Source of the DNA: Histomonas meleagridis
Lineage: Eukaryota > Parabasalia > Tritrichomonadida > Dientamoebidae
NCBI GenBank assembly: GCA_020186115.1
Contig: WSYJ01000052.1
Location: 496,001-560,000 of the forward strand
Direction: 5' to 3'
DNA: 64,000 nucleotides
Positions 40,735-51,790 of the stretch are shown here, one piece after another (positions within the stretch are counted from its first letter, which is position 1; each line of letters begins with the position of its first letter). Position numbers and translations under genes: made by a program. The notes under the pieces were generated by a model. The model was not told where the DNA came from, ran no database searches, and saw nothing but the letters and a program-made list of their open reading frames with translations.

Positions 40735-41130
40735 AACTCAAGAATTTTTTAATTAATTTTTTTCTAAGAAGAATATGGATTAAAACAAAAAAATTTTGGG
40801 CAGAACCAAAGTGACGTTCAGGGTACCCCACAGTAATAGGAACCGTTTATTTTTTATAACTTTGAAGAATTCTTCATAAACTTTTGCTCCTCAGTTCATT
40901 TTTTATTGAGAATACAATATATTTTCTTGCTATTATACATATAAATTATGTATGACATTGCCCAGAGGCACTCGAGTGCCACTTTTAATTCAATATGTAT
41001 TCAAATTTTGGCAAAACGATCATGGCTAAAAAGTAACACTTTATAATAAAGCATTCAATATTTACCTAAAACCGAAAGTGGCAAAAGGGTAAATTTTGTG
41101 TTGAAAATATGGTTGAATAAACCACTTTCA
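40735..41130. other. intergenic region with GC-rich palindrome
   Basis: No gene. GGCACTCGAGTGCC near 40966-40979 is a perfect 14-bp palindrome. Other GC-rich words (AGGGTACCCC near 40817) stand out in this AT-rich setting. The last bases, ACCACTTTC before the ATG at 41131, look like an initiator of the next gene. Confidence 0.4.
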
Positions 41131-41691
41131 ATGAGTTCGAAACCTGAGAACCCCATTCCAAAGCAAGCACAAAATAATGCACCACCTAAAAAAAAGATTA
41201 TTTATGATTACACTGGTGACCGTGGAAATTATGATATGGGAAATATTAATGAATATAAAAAAACAAATTTTAATTCACAAAAAAGTCATAATGCAAATAA
41301 AAGTAATGACTCTAATTGGAGATATGTGTCAGGCCAGCAGAGTGATAATTCAAATTATCAACAAAAATTCAATAGAAAAGAAAACGATTCAATCCAAAAC
41401 TCTAAATCTGTAGACTCTATGCAAAAGCATGTATATCAAACTGGTGACAGAAACAATCGTTCTAAATCAATGAAAACTTCTGAATCGATCGATCAAATGC
41501 CAAACAGAAAGCCATCTAATCAAAATTATAGAGATAGAAATAATAAAAAATATTATTCAAACCCTAAGAAATATTCAGAAACGAATTCTAATACAAGTGA
41601 TAGTCAACATCAAGTTTACAAACCCCCTCATAAAAGAGAACCTACTGTACAGACAGCAGCTGAGACAGAATGGCGGCCAACCTCAATATGA
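41131..41691 (+). CDS. disordered Asn/Ser/Lys-rich protein
   Basis: A 186-residue low-complexity protein rich in N, S, K, Q and Y with no predicted globular part. The ends are more conserved in look: MSSKPENPIPKQ at the start and VYKPPHKREPTVQTAAETEW at the end. Such composition is common in RNA-binding or mRNP-associated proteins, but no domain proves it. The ATG at 41131 is preferred because an initiator-like CCACTTTCA sits immediately upstream; the open frame before it begins with GTG. The stop is followed at once by TAAAC. Function unknown. Confidence 0.55.
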   Translation: MSSKPENPIPKQAQNNAPPKKKIIYDYTGDRGNYDMGNINEYKKTNFNSQKSHNANKSNDSNWRYVSGQQSDNSNYQQKFNRKENDSIQNSKSVDSMQKHVYQTGDRNNRSKSMKTSESIDQMPNRKPSNQNYRDRNNKKYYSNPKKYSETNSNTSDSQHQVYKPPHKREPTVQTAAETEWRPTSI

Positions 41692-41944
41692 TAAACAATA
41701 ATAATTTGTGAGTTTTTCATTTTCAAAATTGAATTTTTGAACAAATACTTTTTATAAATATTTTAGAATATTACCCTAAACTTTGAATTCTTAATGTGTC
41801 CTCCATCTCTAGGAGGGAGTTGAAATATAAGCATTTACTCTTTTGGTTTTGACTTTTACATGAAAAAAAAATATCATAGATTTTTGGGGTACCTCAAAAC
41901 CGATCATGGTTATTATTTCATATCATATTTCTGGCGACTTTTGA

Positions 41945-42403
41945 ATGTCATTGCCCCAAGAAGATCACCACATAGAAAATGAAGAAATCAAACGAAAGGC
42001 ATACAAGAGGCTTTCAAAAGAAGAGTTGGCTGAAATCTTGCGATTGAAATCAGAAGGAATACCTGTTTCAATATTGGCAGAAAGATTTTCTATTACTGAA
42101 AGACAAATCCATCGAATATTTAAGAACTCCCAATACACCTATGATTTAATGTCAGTAGAACCTAAGTCTAAAAAGAAAGTTCAATCTATTATCCAAGAAC
42201 AACATTCTGCTTACATTTACGAGGAACTATTAATTGACCCTCACGTATCATTAGACTTTCTCTCTGAAGGTTTGTTATACTTTTTTGGAGTGAAAGTTTC
42301 ACATTCAACAATTTGGCGTCATATTCGTGGTGGTGGTCTAGAAGCTCACGGATTCCCTGGATTCACAAAAGTATCTTCTCATGAAGTAGAAGATCAATGC
42401 TGA
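41945..42403 (+). CDS. transposase-type helix-turn-helix protein, possibly domesticated
   Basis: A 152-residue protein with a first helix-turn-helix (KEELAEILRLKSEGIPVSIL, then AERFSITERQIHRIF) and a second winged-helix-like part (FLSEGLLYFFGVKVSHSTIWRHI). The order resembles the paired N-terminal DNA-binding region of Tc1/mariner or IS630-type transposases. The DDE catalytic domain is missing, and the stop comes soon after. No relic of it follows in the ~1.2 kb downstream, so this is either a truncated transposase or a host protein made from its DNA-binding half. The stop is followed by TAAAA. Confidence 0.55.
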   Translation: MSLPQEDHHIENEEIKRKAYKRLSKEELAEILRLKSEGIPVSILAERFSITERQIHRIFKNSQYTYDLMSVEPKSKKKVQSIIQEQHSAYIYEELLIDPHVSLDFLSEGLLYFFGVKVSHSTIWRHIRGGGLEAHGFPGFTKVSSHEVEDQC

Positions 42404-43621
42404 TAAAATTGTGTTAAAAGAATAATAATTTTAATTGGAAAATAGTTTTTTAATCATATTTGGAATATAGATAGGCCATCATGATGTTAAAACGCAAGAA
42501 TAAAAGAAATCGCATCGGCCAATCCTTAAAAAAAGTAGATTGAAAAAAATTGGGAAATCGTTTTTTGCTACAAACAAACCTTGTCAATTTTACCAGCAAA
42601 ATAATTATGTGAAATAAACTCTTTTATGGAAATGTTCTACGAATCTATTCAAAGCAATTCAAGAGAATCTGTGACATATTTTTTGTAATTAATTTAAAAA
42701 TAAACCATAAATCAATAATAACTGAAATTCTATAATTTTTATATTTTAAAAACAATCTGGCAAAATAAACATATTCTGATGAATTTTTTGATTTTTATTA
42801 ATTTTCTATCATCACTTAAACAAAAATCTGTTTTCAAATTGAGAAAAAAATATAAAGATCAAATTGAAAATTTCGGAATCATTTTTTCCAAAATATATAT
42901 TTTTTAAGTCCAATCTTAATTATTTTTGAAGTATATGATATTTTATAGATGGTGGTTCTTGAAATCTTCAGGATGATTTTTTTTTCATTCAATTTTCTTT
43001 ATTATATTATCACTTTATTTCAAACCGTATCTAAAAATTTCTCTGAAGTGGCGATAGTCTTTTTTTTTTCTATAATATCGAGATAAAGTAAATATTAAAA
43101 TATATATATCATATTTTTTAATTTTAATGATTTACCAAGATATTTATATTCTGATGGTCAAAAAGTGCTCAAAAATTGGTTTTTTATGTGTTTTTTGTTA
43201 TGTGATCATTTTCAATCAAAACTGTGGTAATTAAAAATGTTTTATTTGTTTTCGCAAATAGATTGGTTAAAGAAAATATATAACTTCAATTATTCGATTT
43301 AATTATAAAAATTTAAGAGATGAATAAAACTAAACGCTTTTATGTGTCAAATAATCTATAATTGATTAGAATGATTTTCATATATATGGTTTTGCATAAT
43401 ATGCATTTTTGATTGAAAAATATAAGATTTTTATTTTTTTGATGAAAAAAAAATTCATATGAATTTTTTCCACACACTATATATGGTATGTATATTATTA
43501 ATTTAAATTTTCTAAGGGATCTGTGGGAACAATTTTTTTATCTCCCTTTCGAAAATAATGCTAAATAAGAAATTTCAGAAAGATTAAAATTAAAAATCAA
43601 AAATATATTAAATTCATCTTT
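42404..43621. other. 1.2-kb gene-free AT-rich interval
   Basis: Very AT-rich with poly-T and ATATAT runs. I saw no coding, RNA or repeat signal beyond simple sequence. CAAAAAGTGCTC near 43160 is one instance of a word found in other intergenic parts. Confidence 0.4.
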
Positions 43622-46600
43622 TTAATTATATCTGTTTGATAATTTTTGATTTCTTAAATGTGGATAATTTGCATAAAATGTATCCAATTCGCTTTGACTT
43701 ACACTCTCTCCTCGAACGAATTTCCTATAGTCAGGTGCTTCTACCCAATGTTTACTATTATCCATGTGTTGATAACATTCAGTTGAAGAATTAAACAAAG
43801 CTCCGCAATAATAACAAAAATGTTTTCCGCAACTGCATGCAATGTGATTACATGCCATTGTTTTCTCCACAATTTTATTACAGTTTCCACAAATTCTATA
43901 ACCACACGGAACAGATGTTGAGAGATTACAACAATTAATTTTATGCCATTGATTACATTCAGGACATAAAGCAAAATTACATCCAGTAGAAATACATTTC
44001 ATAAATGTATGTGATGGAGGTGCCTTAAGTAATATAGTAGGATGATTCGGACAAAATGTTATAAAAGGAGAAGATTTTAATGTTCTTATAGCATAAGCAG
44101 TAATGAATGCTCTTGCGACATTAGCAACATCGTTATCATTAATAAATGCCCATAACATTTGGCCTATAGGAATTATAGGATAAAAACAATCGGAATCTTC
44201 ATAAGTTTCGAGTATTTGTATTGGTTGAACTAAATTTGTGTTTTCATACATTTTATCGATACGAATCCTATCTGTGTCTTTATCATACATTTGACCAAGT
44301 TCATAAATTAATGAATTTCTTATACAATTTCTACAATAATTTCGATTTTTAATGACACCATTTTTATAATACACATTAATTAATTGTTTCGATAATAACG
44401 CATTTTCTTCACACAACTCGATATAATCACCAAGAATTTCATCACCATTAACCATAGAAGTAGAATTTGTTGTTGATTCATTATCTTTAAATCGATATTT
44501 ATTTATAAATGTTTTGATTTTCTTATCATTGATTTCATTTGGTACTGAAATAGTTTTATTTTTAATGTCTACAAACCATTTATTGCCACCTGATTTATTT
44601 CTTATTTTAATAGCTAATGATAATGATTGAATATTAATACCACCAGGAATTGATATAGTTTTATATGGAAATATTGGTGGTGAATCATGTAATAATTCTA
44701 ATGCTAATTTAATTTGATCAGGTTTACCAACCCATTTATTACCATTTTGCATGATTTCTAAATCATGAAGTTGAAGCCAATTCTTGAAGATATTAATAAT
44801 CTTTCTGTCTTTAAATAATGCATTATTAACAACAGAATTTGGTATTTTAAGTATTTCGACTCCTTCTCCAAAGATTTCATCAGTAAACATTCCTGCTAAT
44901 GGTATAGAAAATTCGGCTGTATACATATAAGTTATAACATTACCTTGATATAATGAATTTTTATTGATTATATTCTCATGATAAGGTGATATATGATATA
45001 TAATTGCACCAAATTGTTTTGTTATTTGATAAACTTTTGTTGTAAATTCTTCCTTTGTCAAATTAGAATCAACTGAATGTTTAAAATCGACTTCATAAAT
45101 TGGTACAATTTGTGTTTTTAGAGGTGCATTCACATTAACAAAACCTGGAAGATCATTTTGAATAAATTTACTTATATATTCATTTAATTCTGTTTCATTC
45201 ATTTTTTCATTAACATCTATTGCAATTTCATGTTCTTTATTAATTGTTTTTAATTTTTTAATTTCACTTAAATTAGAATTTTTATATTTTATTGCTGCTT
45301 CATATACACTATAAATCGGAAAATCCTTTTTAAGTTGTTCATCCCATTGCGTAGGTAAATGATTTAATTGGTTTTGAAGAGAATTTGTTTCTTCTTTATT
45401 TGATGAATTATATCCTTGTTGTTTTCTTAGTTGACGTAATTGATATAATCTATCTTGAATTCTTAAATATTCAATATAATCATTTGGCACTTCATCAACT
45501 TTAACTTTTAATCTTTTTATATTATATTTATTAAATTTTGGACCATTAATTTGAAATGATTTTAAGTCAACTTGTTGAACTAAATGACTACCATTAATAC
45601 AACCCATTGCAAATTTATCAAACATTGCTTCAATTGAACGATTTTTAGTAATTGTAGAATAATAATTTTCATCTTCACCAAGTAAAACAGGATAATTACC
45701 ATCAATTTTAATTTCAGAATTACCATTAGCATATTGAAAGAAAACTCTTTTACCACATGATTTAACACTAATTAAATCAGGACATATTGTATTAACTACA
45801 TTACATATATAATCACTTGGTGCATATTCTGCATAAATTGCATTTTTAGTCCAAGGAATCGGAGTTTGATTAGGGATTGGCGTTTCAGATATAATTATTA
45901 AATGTGAATATCCATAAGTATCTTTATCACTAAATACATAATTAAGTTTTGGATTAATTGTAGGTCTTTTATTTACATTATGATTTATATTCCTTTGAAC
46001 AAGTGAAAATGAAAAAATTTCACCTGTAATTGCTATATGTAATTTATTTTCGTATGTATTAAGTTTATTAATATTATTTATCATATAATCTAAAGTACTT
46101 TTTGTTATTTGATATGGGTAACATTTATTATCTTTAAAGAAATATACACTTGAATTATATTTATCAGATCCAATTGATTCTACTGATATACAACATTGTA
46201 AAATAGGATGAGGAATTAATATTGATGATGGTGCATAAGGTAAAAGTTTTGTTACTTCTTTTACTGCAATTTGAAATATTTCATCACTTTCCTTATTTAA
46301 TGGTGCATAAGTAATAACTCCTTTATCTTGAAATTCGGAAATATAAAAAAGAACTTTCCCACTTTCAGAACCTGTATGTCTAAATGAATTAAATTTATGG
46401 AATCCTGATTCAATATATTCTAGAAGATAAGCTTCAAGTAAAGGAGAAACATAATGTTCTTGTGTATATATTGAATAATCAACACATATAGTTTTAGGTT
46501 TATAAATTTTATAATCATTATTTGTAGTGTATGGTTCTTCTTCAAGATTACGATGTACAAATGAACCGAAATTAATTTTCATGCTTTCATTATGTGAAAC

Positions 46601-49600
46601 ATTAAATATATAAGCAGAACCTGGACATGATAAACCTTTTGAACCTGGTCGAATTGCCAATGAAATTTCTGATTGCGTTTGTTCTTTATCAAATACTATA
46701 TCTTTTCCTCCAATATAAACTATTAATGGAGTAGTAGTAATATTTTCTATTGTATAAAATCTAGCTTTTCGACAATCAATCCATTCTTTTTTAGCAATCT
46801 GAATGTTATTAATGATTTCTTGAATGAAATTCATTATATCAAATTTATTACATACGTCTCTAAGTTGTGAAAATATTTTATCATCTTTATTAAATCCTAA
46901 ATTTTCAGCAATATTATTAACTGTACCTAAAACTTGTATTACAGTTTTCGAATTTAATCCATAAGAAGTCGCTTGAATTTTCCATGTAGAAGGTTTTAAT
47001 TTTGTAAGATCTAAAAGAGTTTTAAGTATAGTAATTATATCAGAATCATCACAAAAATTATCTTGAAGTGGTTTAGAATATGGATTTACTACAAGATCAT
47101 TTGAATTAAATATTAATACTATTAAAGAACCTAAAACTTCAAAAAGACTTTGCACATTATAATATTTAGAAGATGCTTCAATGATAGCAAATGATAAAAA
47201 TGGAGAAAGTGAATTAAATTTAGAAATTTTTTCACCAGTTTTTGTAATACTTTTAGTCGTATAATCAATTGCATTAAATGAATATAATTCATTTATAAAT
47301 TGATTAAGTTTAATTGGATCAATTTTTTCAGGTAAATTATCTATATCTTCAAGATTAATACCAATTTTACGTAATGATAATATATTAATACTAATATCAG
47401 AGGTTTGAATATCTGGTGGTAATGATTCTTTAAATGGCATATCCTTAATTGATATTTGGATGGAAATACCTGGTTGTATTCTACCTACACGTCCTGCACG
47501 TTGTGCTTGACTTTGTAATGATATTGTTTCTTCAGATAGTGTTGTTAAACCTTTAATTGGATCAAAGTTTGGCTGATTAAAAATTCCTGTATCTACTACA
47601 ACAGATAAATCTTCAATTGTTAATGATGATTCTATTGCATTAGTTGCCATAATAACTTTAATTATATTCTTATGATCTTTAATTGGATTTTTAGCAATTT
47701 CTTTTTGTGTTATTGAAACAAAACTTAAGAATTTAATTGGGATAATAAATAATGTTTTCTCATTATTCTTTGTAAGTGAATCAATTTTAGAATTAAATTC
47801 TTTTATGTCATTAAATGATATATCAGTAATAAGACGAATTTTATTTTGTTTATTTTCATTTGATGATTGAACTAAGTCACTTAAATATTTATCAATTTCA
47901 TTAATTCGTGAATTACCTGAAGAAAATATTAATATATGCCCAACATTAATTTCATTGTTTGCCATTTTTTGTATTATATCAAATGTTTGGTTTGCTGCAA
48001 GTTTTGAAACATCATTTTTTCTTTTTGCTATTAATTTAATTGTTTGAACAGGGAATAATTGCGTTTCTTTCATTATAAGTTGTTTAACATTACCAAAACA
48101 ATGTAATACATGATAATCAGGTGTTGCAGACATCATTAAAACTTGTAATGGAAATGTATTTCTTGAAAGCATTTGTTTTGATAACATAGCTATAAGTACA
48201 TCAGTATCAACACTTCTTTCATGAATTTCATCAAGACAAAACCTTGTTCTTGAAATAATATCAATTCCATACTTATTAGCTTTTGTTAAAAGTCGTAAAA
48301 CATTATGAGGTGAAAATAATGCTACAATTGGTACTTGGAATGAAGATTTTTTATAAAGCTTTAACATTTCTGGAACACTATCTATAAGTATAACATTATT
48401 ATCTAATATTTGTTGGAAATCTTTCATTTTATCAGCTATAATTGAAGCACTTGGCTGTGTCATAATGAAAAATGGATATTTTAAATTATCCATTAATGCT
48501 TTGATTGAGAAGAAAAATGGTGCACACCTTGTTTTACCACTTCCAGTAGAACTTTTGAAAATAACAAAAGGATCAGCATTAAATAGAAATTCGTCATGCA
48601 TTTCATATACTGAATAAATCCTTGTATATGATGATTGATCTTCTGATGGTGAAAATACAAGTTTAAATAAAAGATTTTCAATTTCTTTAATTTTAGGATT
48701 GCTTTGATTATTCATAAAATTACAATATGTAGTTACTGCATTACAAACTTTCGTAGTATTATCTATGAAAAGATCAATTTGTTCTGATTTAGCTTCATTA
48801 AACTTAAACTTAATTAAATTTTCAAATGATCTTAAAATTAATTGAATTTGTATTACGCTATTAGTGTTGTTTTTAATAAATTTGCTATATAATAAAAATA
48901 CATTGCTACAAATTTGTAATAAATGATTTATTTTTTGTTGTTTCTTAATATTATTTATATTTTTAAGATATTGTAAGACATTGAAAAGTTTTTTAGAAAT
49001 TTTATTTGGATCAATCATATATTGAGATATAAAAACATTGCATTTGTTCTCTAACTGAGGAGATACTTTAATACAATTAAAAAGTTGATTAATTAATTGT
49101 TTTACTTGTTGAAATTCCTTTTTTTCAATTTTATATTTTCCTTTAATTCTAATAATTTCATTAATGAAATTATTTCTTATTGGATATGAATAATTAAGCA
49201 TAGATATTAATGATTTTATATTTCTAGTACTTAAATCTTGGAAATCAGGTGAAAGAAGAATTTGTTCATAATTTTTTTCATCTTTTGAAAGTGGTTCAAT
49301 TTCAAGTAAAAGTTGATATAATTCATCATATGAAATTTTTGGAAAATTCGAAATAAGTTTGTTAACATCTTCAATTAATTTGTTTGATATATCACCAATA
49401 CTTAAACTTTTAGACATTTCATCAATATCAAAGCCTTGAGCATATTGAATTATAAATCCAGCATCTTGTAATTGTTGAATTTCATCTAAAGCATTTTGAG
49501 CAAATTTAAGGTTAAGATCAGGATTAATAGGAAGTGATAATATTGTAAACTTAGATGATATTATTTGTGACATTGATATATTTTTAGGTAAATCAAAACT

Positions 49601-50830
49601 TGCTGGTTTATATTTTGCAAATGATGGCATTCTATGATTTCCTTTTTCTGGATCAATATTCCTTTCAATAGAATCAACATTAATAGCAATTTTAAGAGCT
49701 AAAAATAAAATTTTATCTTCATCTTTTGATTGTTGATCAATGTTTTCATTAATTTTTAATTGTGGATTAATTTTATTCTTATTTTGTTGATAGACTTGAT
49801 CTGACATTAAAATTGTATTATTATTAATTTCCTTAATTTCTATATTTGTTATAAGTATACCAAAAGTTGTACCATATCCATAAAAACCAAAGAATTCTCC
49901 TGTTATATATGAATAACCATCATAAAATTTATCAAACATTGGCATAATATAAATATTTTCATCTTCTTCATTAGGAATATAAACAACATTAGTTAATGGA
50001 TGGTTCTTTATAAAGAAATAAGGAGTTTGATAACATTTTTGTAATGATTTTTGTGACTTAAAAAATAATCCAATTGTTTTCGGTGCAGCTATAAGAATTG
50101 GAACAAGCATAAATTCAGTAGCAGCCTTAAATGCTGCACATATAACTTGACCACATGTAAGATATTTTGCATTCCAATCGGAACTCCGAATAACTTTGGG
50201 TCGAAAATTTGTATTTGACTTTCCTAAAAATAAACTTACTAAATAATCATAATTTCGTGGATATCTTTTTGGAAAAATGTATCCGATATCTATATCAATT
50301 GCTTTAATGTCTTTTGATTGAGTATACTTTTGTAGCTTTTTAACTTTTTCATTTCCTTTTGTATAAAATGGCGTTTCTTTTATGAATTTAATTATCGCAT
50401 TATTTTGGTTACTATTGTGAATGATTAAAACACCTTTTTTAGAACATATAATAAATAAGGAAATGAAAGTTTGTAGTGTCCATTCAATTTCAATTAAGAC
50501 TTGATTTTGTTTATGACGAGTAAGATATTTTTGTAGATTAGAATCTGATGAATCAGTATATATTACAGGAACTTTAGCCCTTGGAAAAAAGTCAACAACA
50601 ATCTCTTGATTCATTGGCCATGAATATTTGGAAAACGAATTTGATGAAGGACCTTTTCCACCTGGAAAATTAATGAAGGATGGTAGCTTTGCAATGGGAA
50701 GTTGTTTATTTGGGGATTTCTGTGATTGTTTTTCATGATATCGAAGTGAATAATTCGGATTTTGGTCTTTAAATGGGGTCTTTCCCTGAAAATATCTTTT
50801 TTGTGTATGATTACTCTTCGGAGTGTTCAT
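43622..50830 (-). CDS. giant DEAH-box RNA helicase fused to RING-IBR-RING ubiquitin ligase module
   Basis: A 2402-residue protein in one uninterrupted frame. After ~750 residues of unknown sequence comes a DEAH helicase core: TGSGKTR (Walker A, near 765), LDEIHERS (motif II, near 867), SATPD (motif III), ATNAIESSLTIEDL (motif V) and QAQRAGRVGRIQPG (motif VI, near 1115), followed by the usual winged-helix and OB-type regions. Near the C-terminus (about 2160-2370) are Cys/His clusters: YCRNC, then an IBR-like region (FCPNHP...CNFALCPECNQWHK) and RING2 (CGNCNKIVEKTMACNHIACSCGKHFCYYCG) whose ACNHIAC carries the thiol-accepting Cys position of RBR ligases. RING1 is weak. Plant DEAH11/DEAH12 proteins have the same fusion. 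It could ubiquitinate RNA-bound targets, but substrates are unknown. Confidence 0.87.
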   Translation of the reverse strand: MNTPKSNHTQKRYFQGKTPFKDQNPNYSLRYHEKQSQKSPNKQLPIAKLPSFINFPGGKGPSSNSFSKYSWPMNQEIVVDFFPRAKVPVIYTDSSDSNLQKYLTRHKQNQVLIEIEWTLQTFISLFIICSKKGVLIIHNSNQNNAIIKFIKETPFYTKGNEKVKKLQKYTQSKDIKAIDIDIGYIFPKRYPRNYDYLVSLFLGKSNTNFRPKVIRSSDWNAKYLTCGQVICAAFKAATEFMLVPILIAAPKTIGLFFKSQKSLQKCYQTPYFFIKNHPLTNVVYIPNEEDENIYIMPMFDKFYDGYSYITGEFFGFYGYGTTFGILITNIEIKEINNNTILMSDQVYQQNKNKINPQLKINENIDQQSKDEDKILFLALKIAINVDSIERNIDPEKGNHRMPSFAKYKPASFDLPKNISMSQIISSKFTILSLPINPDLNLKFAQNALDEIQQLQDAGFIIQYAQGFDIDEMSKSLSIGDISNKLIEDVNKLISNFPKISYDELYQLLLEIEPLSKDEKNYEQILLSPDFQDLSTRNIKSLISMLNYSYPIRNNFINEIIRIKGKYKIEKKEFQQVKQLINQLFNCIKVSPQLENKCNVFISQYMIDPNKISKKLFNVLQYLKNINNIKKQQKINHLLQICSNVFLLYSKFIKNNTNSVIQIQLILRSFENLIKFKFNEAKSEQIDLFIDNTTKVCNAVTTYCNFMNNQSNPKIKEIENLLFKLVFSPSEDQSSYTRIYSVYEMHDEFLFNADPFVIFKSSTGSGKTRCAPFFFSIKALMDNLKYPFFIMTQPSASIIADKMKDFQQILDNNVILIDSVPEMLKLYKKSSFQVPIVALFSPHNVLRLLTKANKYGIDIISRTRFCLDEIHERSVDTDVLIAMLSKQMLSRNTFPLQVLMMSATPDYHVLHCFGNVKQLIMKETQLFPVQTIKLIAKRKNDVSKLAANQTFDIIQKMANNEINVGHILIFSSGNSRINEIDKYLSDLVQSSNENKQNKIRLITDISFNDIKEFNSKIDSLTKNNEKTLFIIPIKFLSFVSITQKEIAKNPIKDHKNIIKVIMATNAIESSLTIEDLSVVVDTGIFNQPNFDPIKGLTTLSEETISLQSQAQRAGRVGRIQPGISIQISIKDMPFKESLPPDIQTSDISINILSLRKIGINLEDIDNLPEKIDPIKLNQFINELYSFNAIDYTTKSITKTGEKISKFNSLSPFLSFAIIEASSKYYNVQSLFEVLGSLIVLIFNSNDLVVNPYSKPLQDNFCDDSDIITILKTLLDLTKLKPSTWKIQATSYGLNSKTVIQVLGTVNNIAENLGFNKDDKIFSQLRDVCNKFDIMNFIQEIINNIQIAKKEWIDCRKARFYTIENITTTPLIVYIGGKDIVFDKEQTQSEISLAIRPGSKGLSCPGSAYIFNVSHNESMKINFGSFVHRNLEEEPYTTNNDYKIYKPKTICVDYSIYTQEHYVSPLLEAYLLEYIESGFHKFNSFRHTGSESGKVLFYISEFQDKGVITYAPLNKESDEIFQIAVKEVTKLLPYAPSSILIPHPILQCCISVESIGSDKYNSSVYFFKDNKCYPYQITKSTLDYMINNINKLNTYENKLHIAITGEIFSFSLVQRNINHNVNKRPTINPKLNYVFSDKDTYGYSHLIIISETPIPNQTPIPWTKNAIYAEYAPSDYICNVVNTICPDLISVKSCGKRVFFQYANGNSEIKIDGNYPVLLGEDENYYSTITKNRSIEAMFDKFAMGCINGSHLVQQVDLKSFQINGPKFNKYNIKRLKVKVDEVPNDYIEYLRIQDRLYQLRQLRKQQGYNSSNKEETNSLQNQLNHLPTQWDEQLKKDFPIYSVYEAAIKYKNSNLSEIKKLKTINKEHEIAIDVNEKMNETELNEYISKFIQNDLPGFVNVNAPLKTQIVPIYEVDFKHSVDSNLTKEEFTTKVYQITKQFGAIIYHISPYHENIINKNSLYQGNVITYMYTAEFSIPLAGMFTDEIFGEGVEILKIPNSVVNNALFKDRKIINIFKNWLQLHDLEIMQNGNKWVGKPDQIKLALELLHDSPPIFPYKTISIPGGINIQSLSLAIKIRNKSGGNKWFVDIKNKTISVPNEINDKKIKTFINKYRFKDNESTTNSTSMVNGDEILGDYIELCEENALLSKQLINVYYKNGVIKNRNYCRNCIRNSLIYELGQMYDKDTDRIRIDKMYENTNLVQPIQILETYEDSDCFYPIIPIGQMLWAFINDNDVANVARAFITAYAIRTLKSSPFITFCPNHPTILLKAPPSHTFMKCISTGCNFALCPECNQWHKINCCNLSTSVPCGYRICGNCNKIVEKTMACNHIACSCGKHFCYYCGALFNSSTECYQHMDNSKHWVEAPDYRKFVRGESVSQSELDTFYANYPHLRNQKLSNRYN

Positions 50831-51608
50831 AAATTAATGAAAAGACAAGCGAACCTCATTTGTTCTTCACAAAAATCTATGCCAAATTCAAAAAAAAATT
50901 TATCGTTTTTTTGGCAAAGAATATGAACGATAAAGAAACGGCCATCACTTGGCCAAGTAATAGACATATTTCGTGAAAATTTTGTTTCAATAGGAAAATA
51001 TTGTAGGATTTTTCAAATATGATAAACTGGTGAAAATAATACGGCATTAAGATAGATTGAAAAATGAGAGGAAGGTATGTAAAATTCTCATAATTTAAAT
51101 ATGGATTTTTGTCGATTTATTTTCGATAATCTCTTTTTCACTCAATAATATTTATTGATAAATTTTCTAAATTTTTCCCCAATATTTCTGGCTGCTTCTT
51201 TCTTACACATGTGTGCCAGTGTTCTGTTTTAGGAGGTCGATACTGAAATCTCATTTCGGTTCTAATTTTTGAAACATATTGTGGCGAAATTGATTGATGA
51301 AAAATTTATTCTATTTGTTGTGATAATTTGACTGATGTTAATGATGTGTCTTGAAGTGTTATAATTGCTATATATTATCTTATTTGATTATTAATTACTT
51401 GAGGATTACACGACACAGCACAACTACATGGGTATATATACGATTAACATATGTAATGTGTAATGTAAGTAATGTGATAATAAATCGCTATAGGAGTGAA
51501 AGTTATGAAGGGGTAGTGATGTATTACTAACATAACAATAATACATCATTATAAAGAAGTTATCATTATAAAAAAGTTATCATTATAAAAACATCATTAT
51601 AAAGACAT
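50831..51608. other. intergenic, start of a mobile-DNA graveyard
   Basis: TTTATCGTTT and AACGATAAAG at 50899-50933 are near the helicase start and may belong to its promoter. Around 51540-51600 the unit TTATCATTATAAA(A)A is repeated several times. No gene. Confidence 0.4.
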
Positions 51609-51790
51609 CTATTTCTCCCCAAAATATACTTTTTCAATATTACTCATTTCTCCAGGTCGATTTGCCCTTAAATATGATAAAGGAATGTGATCAGTAAAAG
51701 GTTCTCCTGAAGGAACTTTAAAAAAAACTTTATAACGGTTTTTGGTTTTAAAAATAATTAATTTCTTCTTATTTTTACTAAAGGATGTTT
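51609..51790 (-). pseudogene. C-terminal fragment of an unidentified protein
   Basis: The minus strand is open for about 55 codons and ends in TAG (51609-51611). It reads like true protein (KTKNRYKVFFKVPSGEPF, SYLRANRPGEMSNIEKVYFGEK) but has no start. It abuts the helicase relic in opposite orientation, and is probably another remnant of the same or a similar virus-like element. Confidence 0.45.
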
